DNA of 64,000 nucleotides from Marinagarivorans algicola (GCF_001292705.1 NZ_LGAK01000009.1:62001-126000), one strand, 5' to 3'. Positions 28,843 to 39,147 are shown, counted from the stretch's first letter. The notes: generated from the letters alone by a model not told the origin. A program made the numbers and translations.

Positions 28843-29478
28843 ATGACAATTACAAAAGAATTTTTAGCACCGTTAGGCGTAATGCCCGTTATTGTGTTAG
28901 ATGCTGTCGAAGATGCCGTACCTGTCGCGCAAGCGTTGCAAAAAGGCGGTATTACCTCGGTCGAAATCACTTTGCGTACACCAGTTGCAATTGATTGCAT
29001 TAAAGCGGTTAAAGCGGCATGCCCAGATTTAATTGTAGGTTGTGGAACGGTTATTGGTGAAAAATATCTAGAGCGCGTTGCTGAAGCGGGTGTTGATTTT
29101 GCGGTATCACCGGGCATGACCGAAGCGTTGGTTAAAAAAGCACAGGCATTAAATGTTAAATTGTTGCCTGGCGTATCAACCTGCTCTGAAGTATTGCAAG
29201 GCATGGAGCTTGGCTTAACGTGCTTTAAATTATTCCCCGCAACGGCGGTGGGCGGTATACCTTTACTTAAGTCTATTAATGGTCCATTACCACAAGTGAC
29301 TTTTTGTCCAACCGGCGGCTTAACGATGGATGGCTTTACCGACTTTTTGGCGCTACCTAACGTGGCGTGTGTAGGTGGCTCTTGGTTAGTGCCTAAAGCG
29401 GCAGTACAAGCCAAAGATTGGCAAAAAATCACCGATATTGCCGCTCAAACGGTTGCCAAAATCAAAGCAATGTCATGA
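28843..29478 (+). CDS. eda: KHG/KDPG aldolase
   Basis: A 211-residue class I aldolase that splits KDPG to pyruvate and glyceraldehyde 3-phosphate. SVEITLRTP at about 45-53 holds the catalytic Glu, and LTCFKLFPAT at about 126-135 the Schiff-base Lys. NVACVGGSWLVP matches the phosphate-binding end. The ATG follows AAAGAGGCTTGTT. A strong terminator follows at 29506. Function and context with edd agree. Confidence 0.96.
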   Translation: MTITKEFLAPLGVMPVIVLDAVEDAVPVAQALQKGGITSVEITLRTPVAIDCIKAVKAACPDLIVGCGTVIGEKYLERVAEAGVDFAVSPGMTEALVKKAQALNVKLLPGVSTCSEVLQGMELGLTCFKLFPATAVGGIPLLKSINGPLPQVTFCPTGGLTMDGFTDFLALPNVACVGGSWLVPKAAVQAKDWQKITDIAAQTVAKIKAMS

Positions 29479-29505
29479 GCGCTAACCATTAGTGCATTTG
29501 ATCAG

Positions 29506-29530
29506 AAGGCCTCTTATTGAGGCCTTTTTT
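29506..29530 (+). terminator. Rho-independent terminator after eda
   Basis: AAGGCCTC (29506-29513), loop TTATT, GAGGCCTT (29519-29526), then a T-run. It lies 28 bp after the eda stop. Confidence 0.9.
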
Positions 29531-29687
29531 GTGTGTCATTGTTTTTAGCTAAAGGTTTTGTTCGGTAAGCAAACGCGCTGCGAGTGCTTTCTGGTAGAAT
29601 TGCGCCTAATTTTTTAGCCTACTGGCCTATTGCGATAGCGAGGGTTGTTTATGTGTAGGTTTGGCAGTTTTAATAAGTGGTAACTCT

Positions 29688-31043
29688 ATGACAAGTAAAA
29701 ACGGTAAAGTGGGCTTTGTTTCGTTGGGCTGCCCTAAGGCGTTGGTTGACTCTGAACGCATTTTAACCCAGCTCAGTGTTGATGGGTATGACTTGGTCGA
29801 TAGCTATCAAAACGCAGATGTAGTGGTAATTAATACCTGTGGCTTTATTGATAGCGCCAAGCAAGAATCTATGGACGCTATTAAAGAGGCCATGGCCGAA
29901 AACGGCAAAGTGATTGTGACAGGTTGCATGGGTAAGGGTGTAGATGCCGATGCGATTAAGCAGGCAAACCCCGATGTGCTTAGCGTGAGTGGTCCTGCCG
30001 ATTATGATTCGGTAATGAATGCAGTGCACCAATTTATACCGCCTACTCCTGAGCAGCACAACCCTTTGGTTGATTTGGTGCCACCACAAGGTGTTAAGTT
30101 AACGCCTAAGCATTACGCTTATCTTAAAATATCAGAAGGCTGTAATCACCGTTGTAGTTTTTGCATAATCCCCGCGATGCGTGGCGATTTAGTGAGTCGT
30201 CCGTTAACTGATGTGGTGAGTGAGGCTAAAAAACTGGTTGCAAGCGGCGTGCAAGAGCTATTAGTTATTTCGCAAGATACCAGTGCTTACGGCATTGATG
30301 TGAAATTTAAGCTTGATTTAGTCGAGGGCTTAGAAACCCGTATGCAAGACTTAGCCATAGCTTTAGGCGAGCTAGGTGTTTGGGTGCGTATGCACTATGT
30401 GTATCCTTATCCGCATGTTGATAAAGTGATTCCGTTAATGGCTGAAGGCAAAATTTTGCCGTATTTGGATATTCCTTTTCAGCATGCCAGCCCGCGTATT
30501 TTAAAACTCATGAAGCGCCCTGCCCATAGCGAAAAAGTATTGCATCGCATTAAGCAGTGGCGAGAAATATGCCCTGAACTTGTTATTCGCTCGACATTTA
30601 TTGTGGGCTTCCCCGGTGAAACTGAAGCGGAATTTCAAGAGCTATTAGACTTTTTAGAAGAGGCGCAATTAGATCGCGTAGGCTGCTTTAAGTATTCCCC
30701 GGTTGACGGTGCGAAGGCTAATGATTTACCCGACCATATCCCTGAAGATATCCAGCAAGAGCGCTGGGAGCGCTTTATGGCCAAGCAACAAGAAATATCA
30801 ACCAGTCGTTTAGCCAAAAAAGTGGGTACTATTCAAGAAATGCTCGTCGATGGTATTGAAGATGGTGTAGCGTTTGGTCGCACCCAAGCCGATGCCCCCG
30901 AAATTGACGGTCAAATATCATTAGATGGCGACTACGGCTTACAGCCGGGCCATCGCTTAAATGTACGTATTACAGGCTCCGATGAATATGACCTTTGGGG
31001 TGTGCCGGCGGATATGGACGAAGAGTCGTTAACAGTGCCATGA
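29688..31043 (+). CDS. rimO: Ribosomal protein uS12 methylthiotransferase RimO
   Basis: A 451-residue radical-SAM enzyme that methylthiolates Asp of ribosomal protein S12. The start ATG at 29688 ([24 protein letters not shown]) is preferred over an upstream frame start at 29661. The N-terminal MTTase domain has Cys in LGCPK, NTCGF and GCMGK. The radical-SAM CxxxCxxC is in [17 protein letters not shown], and a TRAM domain is at the C-terminus. [13 protein letters not shown] distinguishes RimO from MiaB. It is a single gene with a MAPEG gene after it. Confidence 0.95.
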   Translation: MTSKNGKVGFVSLGCPKALVDSERILTQLSVDGYDLVDSYQNADVVVINTCGFIDSAKQESMDAIKEAMAENGKVIVTGCMGKGVDADAIKQANPDVLSVSGPADYDSVMNAVHQFIPPTPEQHNPLVDLVPPQGVKLTPKHYAYLKISEGCNHRCSFCIIPAMRGDLVSRPLTDVVSEAKKLVASGVQELLVISQDTSAYGIDVKFKLDLVEGLETRMQDLAIALGELGVWVRMHYVYPYPHVDKVIPLMAEGKILPYLDIPFQHASPRILKLMKRPAHSEKVLHRIKQWREICPELVIRSTFIVGFPGETEAEFQELLDFLEEAQLDRVGCFKYSPVDGAKANDLPDHIPEDIQQERWERFMAKQQEISTSRLAKKVGTIQEMLVDGIEDGVAFGRTQADAPEIDGQISLDGDYGLQPGHRLNVRITGSDEYDLWGVPADMDEESLTVP

Positions 31044-31128
31044 GTTATGGTAGTTGAGGCACGCTGTGAACACTCTAATATTACAGTGTGCCTATCTACT
31101 TGTTATGATTTGATTACAAGGAAATAGC

Positions 31129-31512
31129 ATGGATTATTTTTGGTTTTCAGTTTTTATTGCGTTACAGGCGTTGTTATTATTTGCCTTAGCCATGCGCGTT
31201 TCGTTATTGCGCATGAAGTTTAAAATATCAACCGGCGATGGTGGTAACGATATTTTATTTGCCGCTATTCGCGCTCAAGGCAACGCCATCGAGCAAGTGC
31301 CTATTTTTGCTTTTTTATTACTGGCATTAACGCTCAATCAATTACCTAATATGTACTTAAGCGCATTAGTCACCGCCTTCACACTCGCTCGCGTGGCTCA
31401 TGCAATGGGTATGAACCACCAAGCCTTTATCGCAAGGCGCTTAGGTGCTGGACTAACGTATTTATTGCAGCTAGTGGCCGTGTTTATGTTGTGCTGGCAG
31501 ATTTTTTATTAG
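31129..31512 (+). CDS. MAPEG family membrane protein
   Basis: A 127-residue protein with four hydrophobic segments at about 4-24, 60-75, 78-95 and 107-126. The loop after the first (LRMKFKISTGDGG) and AIRAQGNAIEQVPIFAFLLL fit the MAPEG fold (RxxxNxxE/xxP), the family of membrane glutathione- and eicosanoid-metabolising proteins. Bacterial members of this size have no settled role. The ATG has AAGGAAAT upstream. A terminator-like GC-rich hairpin is at about 31606. Confidence 0.8.
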   Translation: MDYFWFSVFIALQALLLFALAMRVSLLRMKFKISTGDGGNDILFAAIRAQGNAIEQVPIFAFLLLALTLNQLPNMYLSALVTAFTLARVAHAMGMNHQAFIARRLGAGLTYLLQLVAVFMLCWQIFY

Positions 31513-31701
31513 AGTTAGTGCGCTATTTACTAAAAAGTGAGTTAGGTGAATTATTGGGTTTTGGCCCGCACGGTAAGGCGCTTTAAGAGTGCTGTATACC
31601 CTTCTGGGGGCTCCATTCGTAGGCCCCCTCCACGGGTAGCAGAAAAATAAAAGAGCATGCCATTACGCTCGAGTAAATAAAGGCTTGAACATAAAATGTA
31701 A

Positions 31702-31850
31702 CTATTCCGAGGGGCCGAAATTGGGTACTGAATCATTGTCTGGGCCGCTCAAACCACCCATGGGCGCTATTTTTTTAAGCACTCTCGGCGCTTAAGCGCC
31801 CAAAAAATCATCCGTCAGTATACTGTAAAGTGAGGTTTGTCAGCGATGAT
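31702..31850 (+). repeat. Dispersed MITE-like repeat, copy 2
   Basis: It starts CTATTCCG and runs GGGCCGAAATTGGGTACTG, AATCATTGTCTGGGCCGCTC, AACCACCCATGGGCGCTAT, then CTCGGCGCTTAAGCGCCC, AAAAATCATCCGTCAG and GTGAGGTTTGTCAGCG. The order is that of copies 1 and 3, but the right end has drifted and lacks CTGAATAG. It sits between a MAPEG gene and the convergent hypX gene. Confidence 0.7.
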
Positions 31851-31873
31851 GCTCATCAGAAAAAGTTGTGTAA

Positions 31874-31902
31874 AAGAGCCTTTAAATAATTTAAAGGCTC
31901 TT
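31874..31902. terminator. Bidirectional terminator between repeat copy 2 and hypX
   Basis: AAGAGCCTTTAAA (31874-31886) and TTTAAAGGCTCTT (31890-31902) form a perfect 13-bp stem with a TAA loop. It lies 60 bp beyond the hypX stop on the hypX strand. Confidence 0.75.
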
Positions 31903-31963
31903 AGGTTATGCAGCAGTTTTTAGTGTAGTGTCTGTTTTATTGGTGTGTAAATATTTACATGAG

Positions 31964-33664
31964 TCACTGCGCTGCAAGCTCGAGTTGAGCATCTTTGACG
32001 GAATCAGCCTCAGGAAGTTTACCCTTAAAAACAAACAGTTTACGCTCTAAATGATAGCTGCTTTCGGGGTTATAAAAAATCTCACGCATTTTAGCGAGTT
32101 CTTCGCTGCGATAGTTTTCGAGAGGCTTAAGCGCTTCATCGGCGGCACGGCGTTGGCGCTTTTGCTCTAGCTCTGCTGTGAGGTCAAGTTGCGATGCTTG
32201 TTGCTGACAGAAGCTGCGTAAATGCTCATGGTATTGCTCCCAGTCCTCGGGTAACATTTGATCGGCAAAGCGGTATTGTAAGGCTTCGCTAGCTAAGAGC
32301 GGCTCACACTCGGTCGTCCATTTTTGTGCCAATTCATGGCCTATACGCTTGGGTAGTAAGTAAGTCCAGTACTCCGAACCATAGAGACCCATTTTGGCAT
32401 AATGTGGGTTGAGTACGACGCCTTCACGAATAATGACCTTATCACAGGCCAAAGCCAAAATAGCACCACCAGCACCAGCGTTATTACGCAATGCCGCAAT
32501 GGTTAATTGATTGGGTGTATGAATGATCTCAGCAACAACATCATCAATAGCATTAATATTCTGCCAAGACTCCAGCGCAGGATCAGCCGCTGCTTCAATA
32601 CAATTTAAATGGATGCCGTTACTGAAGAAGTCCTCACCACCCATAAGAACAATGACTTTGGCATCACTGGCTTTAACGTGTGCTAAGCGCTGCTTAAGGC
32701 GTAAGCACTGCTGGGTGTTGGCAGCACCATTGTAAAAATCAAAATAGACATAAGCTACATCACCGATATGCTCAACGCGAATATCATCAATAACCGATGC
32801 ATCGTACTCGGTAGCAAGGTTCAGGCTCTGATTGCCTGCTAATGCATTGATTACTCTAGCGGCTGGTAGCTTGATTGCTGGGAGCGCAGAATGCGTTTTG
32901 CACTTCATTTGCTTGATCCAAACGGCACCGTCGATGGTGGCTATACAGACTGCGCCATGGCGAATCGCTAAAATTTGCTTGGCTTCACCTTTAAGGTTGG
33001 GTTCTAGCTCTGGGCCAAATAAATGCACATCATGGCCTAAAAAGTGATCGAGTACGCCAGGGGTTGTATCGGCGGCATAAATTTTTTGCATGATGGTGCG
33101 TGTCGTATCGACAGACCAGTCAATGCGACGCAAAGGCTGGCGCAGTAACGGATTGCAAGTGCCTTCAACACCTGGGTTGTTGTAGTTGAGGGGTTTGGGT
33201 TGGTAGTTGGGATCTTTAAAATCGAGTAAGGCCTGCTTAATTAGTGCGACTGCCGTGGTACTCACTTCACGTTTGTAGGTGCTGGTTTTACCGGCGCGGC
33301 GCAAAGGAAAGTTTTGCGTACCCCAGATATCACCGGCATCCATTTCGCTATCGGCTTGCAATAATGTAACGCCCCAACGTGAGTCGTCATGTGTAATGGC
33401 GTAATCAATCGATGAGGGTCCGCGATCGCCTTCAATACCGGGATGTACGATTAAGCATTTATATTGCTGCCAAATGTCTTCGGGAATACGATGGGTTAAA
33501 AAGGGGCAAAGTATAAGATCGGGTTGAAAGCTAGCAATTTGCTCCCTCAGCACAGGCTCGTCCATACCATAATGCTGATCAATATCATGTCCGAGTAACA
33601 CTAATTCCCTTAACACTCTTTGACATAAACCACTAAACGAAGACGCGAGAATTAAAACTTTCAT
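31964..33664 (-). CDS. hypX: HypX/HoxX-like protein (formyltransferase plus enoyl-CoA hydratase domains)
   Basis: A 566-residue two-domain protein. Residues 1-180 look like the formyl-THF-binding part (MKVLILASSFSGLCQRVL, HPGIEGDRGPSSIDYAI, DAGDIWG) and residues about 285-500 like a crotonase (MGGEDFFSNGIHLNCIE, NAGAGGAILALACDKV). In HypX of oxygen-tolerant hydrogenases the first half releases a formyl group from formyl-THF and the second turns formyl-CoA into CO for the NiFe site. The C-terminal part is charged and helical. No hydrogenase structural or hypABCDE gene is in the window, so the role here is open. A good AT-rich promoter region precedes it. Confidence 0.8.
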   Translation of the reverse strand: MKVLILASSFSGLCQRVLRELVLLGHDIDQHYGMDEPVLREQIASFQPDLILCPFLTHRIPEDIWQQYKCLIVHPGIEGDRGPSSIDYAITHDDSRWGVTLLQADSEMDAGDIWGTQNFPLRRAGKTSTYKREVSTTAVALIKQALLDFKDPNYQPKPLNYNNPGVEGTCNPLLRQPLRRIDWSVDTTRTIMQKIYAADTTPGVLDHFLGHDVHLFGPELEPNLKGEAKQILAIRHGAVCIATIDGAVWIKQMKCKTHSALPAIKLPAARVINALAGNQSLNLATEYDASVIDDIRVEHIGDVAYVYFDFYNGAANTQQCLRLKQRLAHVKASDAKVIVLMGGEDFFSNGIHLNCIEAAADPALESWQNINAIDDVVAEIIHTPNQLTIAALRNNAGAGGAILALACDKVIIREGVVLNPHYAKMGLYGSEYWTYLLPKRIGHELAQKWTTECEPLLASEALQYRFADQMLPEDWEQYHEHLRSFCQQQASQLDLTAELEQKRQRRAADEALKPLENYRSEELAKMREIFYNPESSYHLERKLFVFKGKLPEADSVKDAQLELAAQ

Positions 33665-34029
33665 GAGTACATCCTTACAATTGATTAAAAGTTAATTAAT
33701 AATTTTTTACATTACTTCACAAGTGTGAATACTTTATTAACAGGTACATTACATTAAACTAAACGCTATGTTAAACAAAAGTTGTTAGATTATATTGAAA
33801 TAAATTAACGTAATCATCAAATGCTATTTTTATTTTTGGTTCTAAAGTGGGGGTAAAAAAATTAAAAAAGAGAAGTGGTTAGCGTTTTGGGGTGAATAAA
33901 GTTCAGGTTAACTATTTTTTTAAAATAAAAATAAAAAAAATACTGCGACAATAGTATTGACGCAGTATTAAGAGTGTTATATGAATTTATTTTTCTAAAA
34001 CCCAATGATTATTTGTTGGTACATTAGTA
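33665..34029. other. A+T-rich spacer upstream of hypX
   Basis: 365 bp, the most A+T-rich stretch here, hold the hypX promoter and, at 33930-33969, the terminator of the MHYT gene. No ORF is supported. Confidence 0.4.
33930..33969 (-). terminator. Rho-independent terminator after the MHYT gene
   Basis: On the minus strand AATACTGCG pairs with CGCAGTATT (arms at 33961-33969 and 33939-33947) and is followed by a T-run (A-run at 33933-33940). It lies about 60 bp past the stop of the gene at 34030. Confidence 0.75.
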
Positions 34030-34815
34030 TTAATTTTTGGCGGCTTCTTCTAGTTCATCTTCCTCATCGTCTTCGGCCTCTAGGGCTTCATACATTTTTT
34101 TATTTAATTGGCTTAAAGTAACAACTAGGCATAGCACCAGCATAATCATGGAAAAGCAAAAGATAAACAAACCCATAGTCAGTGGCTCAACACCTGACTC
34201 TGGCATAGCAAGATTTGGGTTGTGTGTCATAATCATGGCTTCCATTCCAACGTAATGCATACCGCATACCGCTATAGCCATAACAAAAGATGCGCCGATC
34301 ATTTGCATGGTGCCTTCTAGGTTAAAGGCGAGCCAAAAAGCTGCGGTTGCCGCGGCAATACCAATCAAAACCGATACAATGACGAGTGTATTGTTGTAAT
34401 CCATATCAGCTGCAGTAATCATCGCGGCCATACCGCTAAAATGCATGCTCGAAATACCTGAACCAGCAATAACGCCAGCAATTAACAGCATAGCAATTGA
34501 ATTTGGACGCGTACTGAGCAAAAACAGTCCCAATCCCACAACGATTACAGCAATGGCCAGTGAGGCGGCAGTTAGCCATGGGTCATAGACAACGGGCATG
34601 CCCATGTCGTATGCAATCATGCCAATAAAGTGCATAGCCCACACCGCACCGCCGCCTAATGCAAAAGATGCCGATATGATCCATTTAGTGCGTTCGCCCT
34701 CTTCGGCATGGCGCATACCTTTAACCAGTTGTAGGCCTGTGTATGAGCCAAAAGTAGCAATGAAATAAGAAAGTGCAACAAGAAAAAAATTATAGCTGGG
34801 TTCGGCGTGCATCAT
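34030..34815 (-). CDS. MHYT-domain integral membrane sensor protein
   Basis: A 261-residue protein with about seven membrane helices. The MHYT motif appears as WAMHFIGM (about residue 58), SSMHFSGMAAM (about 123) and CGMHYVGMEAM (about 184), the three repeats thought to bind a metal and sense O2, CO or NO. In most MHYT proteins a GGDEF/EAL or kinase domain follows; here the protein ends with an acidic tail (EALEAEDDEEDELEEAAKN). The second codon is also Met, so the start may be one codon later. Stand-alone role not known. Confidence 0.85.
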   Translation of the reverse strand: MMHAEPSYNFFLVALSYFIATFGSYTGLQLVKGMRHAEEGERTKWIISASFALGGGAVWAMHFIGMIAYDMGMPVVYDPWLTAASLAIAVIVVGLGLFLLSTRPNSIAMLLIAGVIAGSGISSMHFSGMAAMITAADMDYNNTLVIVSVLIGIAAATAAFWLAFNLEGTMQMIGASFVMAIAVCGMHYVGMEAMIMTHNPNLAMPESGVEPLTMGLFIFCFSMIMLVLCLVVTLSQLNKKMYEALEAEDDEEDELEEAAKN

Positions 34816-35150
34816 GTTTTAGGGCTCCTAAAGTGTGTTAAATGTTGTATTAATAACATGGTTTCTATTTGTGTTGAGAGTTTTGAGCACATTAGTGATT
34901 TGTTTAGCGTGTTAACACTAGTAATGAACGTGTAATAGGTTAGAATACGCGCCAAATCGCATTTCAGGAAGTCTTAGCTGTCAAAGTATTTATTAAGGTG
35001 TCAATGTTGTTTGTTTTTTGACCGACTTCTGTGTGTATTACTGCACCGGGCGTAGTGTATTAATCATTGGGGTTTGTGTGGTTACGCTAACTTTGATTGC
35101 CCTGATAATTTGCTTAACCGAGGCTGATATGCCTCATTAGTGATGAGCTT
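34816..35150. other. Divergent promoter region of the MHYT gene and the chemosensory operon
   Basis: 335 bp with both upstream regions. It contains no ORF with a binding site. TTAGCGTGTTAACACTAG near 34905 is a partial palindrome around GTTAAC. Confidence 0.35.
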
Positions 35151-36014
35151 ATGCAACCAACACTCTCTCAAAAACCTATAGAGTCTCGTTTATTTACGGT
35201 AGGCATCATTGGTGCAACATCAAATGCTTTGGCCGCATTTAATCGAATATTTAGCGTGACGCATCATCGAACACGATCTTACCGAGCAGTTGCTGTGCCG
35301 GTGAGCGATGAGCCTAACCAATCTATTGATATTTATGTTTTGTGTGTTAATCATCCAGATGTCATTGCCCAGTGGCGAGGTCATGTCACACGCAAAAGCT
35401 TACAGCAGCCACTGATTCGCTTGGCTAAAGCAAATACTCAAGCATCCCCCCAAGAATACATTGTTTCGGTCCCTTTAAATCCGAGTAAATTCTTAAAAAC
35501 GTTAGATGACTATACGATTAAAGAGCTCAGCTTTTTCCCTGAGTTTGAGATAGGCCTTGATGATAGTCGTGTCTCAGGGCACACATTAGCGGGTATTAGG
35601 CTGCTCAAAAACGGTGCTAATAAGCTCAAATTAAACGGTTTGAATAAGGCGCTCGTCATCGATGATAGTTTACCGGTGCGCAAACAAATAGAAATAGAGT
35701 TTAGTTTGCTCGACGTTAATGCTGATCTGGCTGCAACAGCCGAAGAAGGCATTGAGCAGCTTAAGACTCAGAACTACGATGTGATTTTTTTAGACGTTGT
35801 AATGCCCGGAATGGATGGGTATACAGCATGCAAGAGGATTAGATTGCTACCGCATTATAAAAATGTACCCATTGTATTGTTGACAAGCAAGTCCTCATCA
35901 TTTGATCGTTTAAAAGGCGCTTTAGCTGGCTGCGATACTTACCTAGTAAAACCTATAAATCATAATGATTTTGAAGATGTTTTAAAACAGCACTTTAAAC
36001 CCAAAGGAAATTAA
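35151..36014 (+). CDS. PilG-like response regulator with N-terminal extension
   Basis: A 287-residue protein. The C-terminal 125 residues are a receiver domain: KALVIDDSLPVRKQIE, phospho-acceptor Asp215 in VIFLDVVMPGMDGYTACKRIR, LLTSKSSSFD, and the Lys in YLVKPIN. The N-terminal 160 residues (GIIGATSNALAAFNRIF; PLIRLAKAN) are a domain of unknown type that resembles a degenerate receiver fold. It is the first gene of a PilG-PilH-PilI-PilJ-ChpA-type operon, with the next gene 2 bp downstream. PilG is normally about 135 residues, so this is an extended form. Confidence 0.75.
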   Translation: MQPTLSQKPIESRLFTVGIIGATSNALAAFNRIFSVTHHRTRSYRAVAVPVSDEPNQSIDIYVLCVNHPDVIAQWRGHVTRKSLQQPLIRLAKANTQASPQEYIVSVPLNPSKFLKTLDDYTIKELSFFPEFEIGLDDSRVSGHTLAGIRLLKNGANKLKLNGLNKALVIDDSLPVRKQIEIEFSLLDVNADLAATAEEGIEQLKTQNYDVIFLDVVMPGMDGYTACKRIRLLPHYKNVPIVLLTSKSSSFDRLKGALAGCDTYLVKPINHNDFEDVLKQHFKPKGN

Positions 36015-36016
36015 AG

Positions 36017-36379
36017 ATGACAACAAGTAAAATTTTATTGGTTGATGACTCACCTGTAGATTTGGCGCATTTAAGACGTATTGTTGAGGGGGCAGGTTAT
36101 AGCGTTGTAACCGCATCAGATGGCGAAGAGGCTTATAATATTGCAAAATCAGCAAGACCTGATTTGATTTTAATGGATGTAGTTATGGAAGGTATTGACG
36201 GTTATGAGGCCTGCCGGCGCATAACGGGAGATCATGAAATTGGTAAAATCCCTATCTTTTTTGTAACAAGTAAAAATCAAAAGGCCGATGAAGTATGGGC
36301 TACCATTCAAGGCGGTGTCGCAGTGATTCCTAAGCCTATTAATGAAGAGCAGATATTAAAAGCGATTCGAGAAGCCTAA
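36017..36379 (+). CDS. pilH: PilH-like response regulator
   Basis: A 120-residue single-domain receiver. SKILLVDDSPVDLAHLRRI at the start, phospho-acceptor Asp54 in LILMDVVMEGIDGYEACRRI, FVTSKNQKADE and the Lys in VIPKPI complete the active site. It matches PilH of the Pil-Chp pathway, and it is preceded by AAAGGAAATTAAAG, so the two receivers are coupled. It probably damps or competes with PilG signalling. Confidence 0.8.
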   Translation: MTTSKILLVDDSPVDLAHLRRIVEGAGYSVVTASDGEEAYNIAKSARPDLILMDVVMEGIDGYEACRRITGDHEIGKIPIFFVTSKNQKADEVWATIQGGVAVIPKPINEEQILKAIREA

Positions 36380-36427
36380 CAAAGGTTGTGATTGCTATAC
36401 GTGCGCAGTCGATAGAGAAAGCACAGC

Positions 36428-36991
36428 ATGCTGGAGATGTTTGTGAGTGATAAAAAAATATTAAATGATGGCCAAGTTGAAGTTGCGCTTGATTTTTCGG
36501 CTCCTCTAAGTGATCGCTGGTCAAAACAGCGCGGTTATGGTGTAACCGTGGGTGAAGTTAATATTTTATTACCGGTTGGCACTTATAGCGAATTAACCTT
36601 TGACCCTGTTATTACTGCGCTACCTAATACGCCGCAGTACTTTGTGGGCTTATTGAATATGCGGGGCAACTTGATCCCAGTGTATGATTTGGCCCTATAC
36701 CTGTATGCAGTCGAGCAAAGCCAACCTGTACTCATCGATTTACCTAAAAAAATAATCAAAAAGCCGCAAGTTGTTATATTAGGTAAAGGTGATGATAGCG
36801 TCGCATTATTATGCGATCACTTACCGCAGACATTGGAGTTGTCCATCGATGCGCTACGCAATGCGAATGATCAAGCACCTGCGCCGCTGCAACCGTTTGT
36901 ATCGCGCAGCTTTTGGCTTAATCATGCATGGTGGTTTGAGTTAGATGTGGCGGCCATTTTTACGTTTCTCGCGCAAGAGTCCGTTTCATAA
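36428..36991 (+). CDS. pilI: PilI-like CheW adaptor protein
   Basis: A 187-residue CheW-domain protein. YGVTVGEVNILLPVGTYSELTFDP and NMRGNLIPVYDLALYL carry the CheW core (the G-N-L-I-P-V-Y-D block corresponds to the adaptor's R-G-x-V-I-P-V-I-D). It would couple PilJ to ChpA. Start at ATG 36428 is uncertain; ATG 36434 is three codons on. It lies between pilH and the chemoreceptor gene, with 49 bp before and 92 bp after. Confidence 0.8.
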   Translation: MLEMFVSDKKILNDGQVEVALDFSAPLSDRWSKQRGYGVTVGEVNILLPVGTYSELTFDPVITALPNTPQYFVGLLNMRGNLIPVYDLALYLYAVEQSQPVLIDLPKKIIKKPQVVILGKGDDSVALLCDHLPQTLELSIDALRNANDQAPAPLQPFVSRSFWLNHAWWFELDVAAIFTFLAQESVS

Positions 36992-37083
36992 TTTCTTGTC
37001 GAAATTTTTTAATGGCAAGCGCTTAAACAGACAAGGGAAATGGCAAAAATTTAAATTTAACTACGCACAACCGGAGTGACTCC

Positions 37084-39147
37084 ATGAAGTTTTTAGTGAA
37101 TATGCGTATATCCCAAAAGATTATGGCTTTAGTCGCCGGTCTGGTTGTGGGTTTTATTGCCATTGGTGCGGCATATTTTGTACAGGTTAATTTGCAAGCA
37201 GAGCAAAGTCGAAAAAATGCACAGTTGAGTGCGATGCAGAATACGCTGATGAACTTAGCGATGACCGGAGCAGGTTTAGCAGCACAAGATGCCAATTTGG
37301 AAAAAGCTAAAGATGATATTCAAGTATTGGTTGCGAGTCTTCAGTCAAAAGAGATTAAAGGTGTGCAAACTGATACGATTACACAAGTACTTGAAGAATA
37401 TTTCTCTGCGCACTCAGAATACACAAGCTTGCAAGGGGCCTTAGCCGAGAAACAACAGTCGGTCATTGCGGCGTTTGCAGTATTGCACGAAAGCCTGCCT
37501 TCACAAGCACTCAACTTAGCATTGTTACAGGCCAGCGAAGCGAGTTACCTTGCTGAACCTGATGCGCAGCGCTACGCCAACGTACTCGACAGCCTGAATC
37601 GCTTAAAGGATGCTGCCCGTGCTGATGAACAAACAGCTAAGGGGGAAGCGGCTTTGAATGATTTAGAAAAATATTCCCGTGAATTTGAAGCTTTAGCCTA
37701 CAGCATAAAAGATTTAGAGTCATTAGTGGCTCAAAAAAGCGAGCTGCACAATGCGCTAAATGCCGACGTAAGTGCTTTAGCGATGCAGGTCGAGAAAGAT
37801 GTTAATGCCGCGCGGACCGAAGCTGAGCAGCAACATCAAACCATGACGGCTGTTTTTATTGTTATGGTATCGATTATTGTGACAGCGACAGCAGTAGGTG
37901 TTTACTTTCTCTATAAAGGGATTGTATTTCCTATGACGCATATGCAAAGTGTTATTCGCCGTATTAACCGCGGTAAATTGAAAGCACGCGTAAAAATGAT
38001 TGGCAATGATGAAATGGGTGATCTGGGTAATGCATTTAACCAGCTGTTAGATGACCGCATTAAAAACTTAGAAGATCAAGCGTTAGAAAATGAACACCTT
38101 AACAACTCGATTATTTCATTGATTCGTGCTGTTGGTACGATTGCCCGAAAAGACTTAACTATTAAAGTACCTGTTTCTGCCGATATTACAGGTACAGTAT
38201 CAGATGCGATTAACTTATTGACATCCGAAACGGCAAAAACCTTAGCTCAAGTAAGAGCGATTTCGGGGGATGTTGACCAAGTGGCTGATGTACTTCAAGA
38301 GCAGTCAGAGACAGTAGTGCGCGTTGCAGAAGATGAAAGAAAGCAGGTGATTGCGACAGCAAAAGCACTCGAGGTCTCGGCGCGCGCGATGAATGATATT
38401 GCGAGTAAAGCCGGTGATGCGAATAAGCTCGCTAAAGGCGCTATTGCAAATACTCAGCAAGCGCGTGAATCGGTGGAGCAAGCGGTAGAAAGTATTTTGA
38501 CCATTCGTGAAACCATTTCTGAAACAGAAAAGCGTATTAAGCGTTTGGGTGATCGCTCGCAAGAGATTTCGGGTATTGTTAGTTTGATTAATACCATTGC
38601 AGAGCGAACTCATATTTTGGCGTTGAATGCGAGTATGCATGCTGCTTCGGCGGGTGAAGCAGGTAAAGGTTTTGCGGTGGTTGCCGATGAAGTTCAGCGC
38701 TTGGCGGAAAATGCCCGTGAAGCAACTGCCGATATTTCGTCAATGGTGAATAATATTCGAGTAGAAACGTCAGACACTGTGAATATTATGAATAAATTAA
38801 TTGCTGAGGTTGCGCTAGGGACTAAAACGGCTGAAGTGGCGGGTCGGCGAATGAATGAGACAGACCAAGCGACCAATGAGCTTGTAGCACTGGTACAAGT
38901 GATGGCGCAAAGCGCTGTGCAACAAGCGGAAGTGACGAATCGCGTACGTGACCGAGCCATGATTATTCGAAACTTCACCGAAAAAACAGGCAGTCAATTA
39001 ATTCAGCAAAAAACATATACCGATAGTTTAAAAGGCCAATCTGCTTTATTAGTTGAGCAAGTAAGTTTGTTTAAACTACCTGAAAATGTACTGGCGCAAT
39101 ATACCCCTACTAAACCTGAGCAAGTCGTTATTTCAAAGGCGATGTAA
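37084..39147 (+). CDS. pilJ: PilJ-like methyl-accepting chemotaxis receptor
   Basis: A 687-residue receptor. TM1 is at about 13-33 and TM2 at about 256-278, with a periplasmic helical domain between; a HAMP follows ([20 protein letters not shown]), then a long coiled coil with the signalling tip [39 protein letters not shown]. The tip core has MHAA in place of the usual IEAA, as in PilJ. It senses surface contact or type IV pilin in P. aeruginosa. Transcribed with pilGHI. A repeat copy lies between it and the kinase gene. Confidence 0.88.
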   Translation: MKFLVNMRISQKIMALVAGLVVGFIAIGAAYFVQVNLQAEQSRKNAQLSAMQNTLMNLAMTGAGLAAQDANLEKAKDDIQVLVASLQSKEIKGVQTDTITQVLEEYFSAHSEYTSLQGALAEKQQSVIAAFAVLHESLPSQALNLALLQASEASYLAEPDAQRYANVLDSLNRLKDAARADEQTAKGEAALNDLEKYSREFEALAYSIKDLESLVAQKSELHNALNADVSALAMQVEKDVNAARTEAEQQHQTMTAVFIVMVSIIVTATAVGVYFLYKGIVFPMTHMQSVIRRINRGKLKARVKMIGNDEMGDLGNAFNQLLDDRIKNLEDQALENEHLNNSIISLIRAVGTIARKDLTIKVPVSADITGTVSDAINLLTSETAKTLAQVRAISGDVDQVADVLQEQSETVVRVAEDERKQVIATAKALEVSARAMNDIASKAGDANKLAKGAIANTQQARESVEQAVESILTIRETISETEKRIKRLGDRSQEISGIVSLINTIAERTHILALNASMHAASAGEAGKGFAVVADEVQRLAENAREATADISSMVNNIRVETSDTVNIMNKLIAEVALGTKTAEVAGRRMNETDQATNELVALVQVMAQSAVQQAEVTNRVRDRAMIIRNFTEKTGSQLIQQKTYTDSLKGQSALLVEQVSLFKLPENVLAQYTPTKPEQVVISKAM

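Noticed and set aside
31551-31736. Minus-strand 61-codon frame
   Set aside because: It overlaps repeat copy 2 and a GC hairpin, without a start signal.
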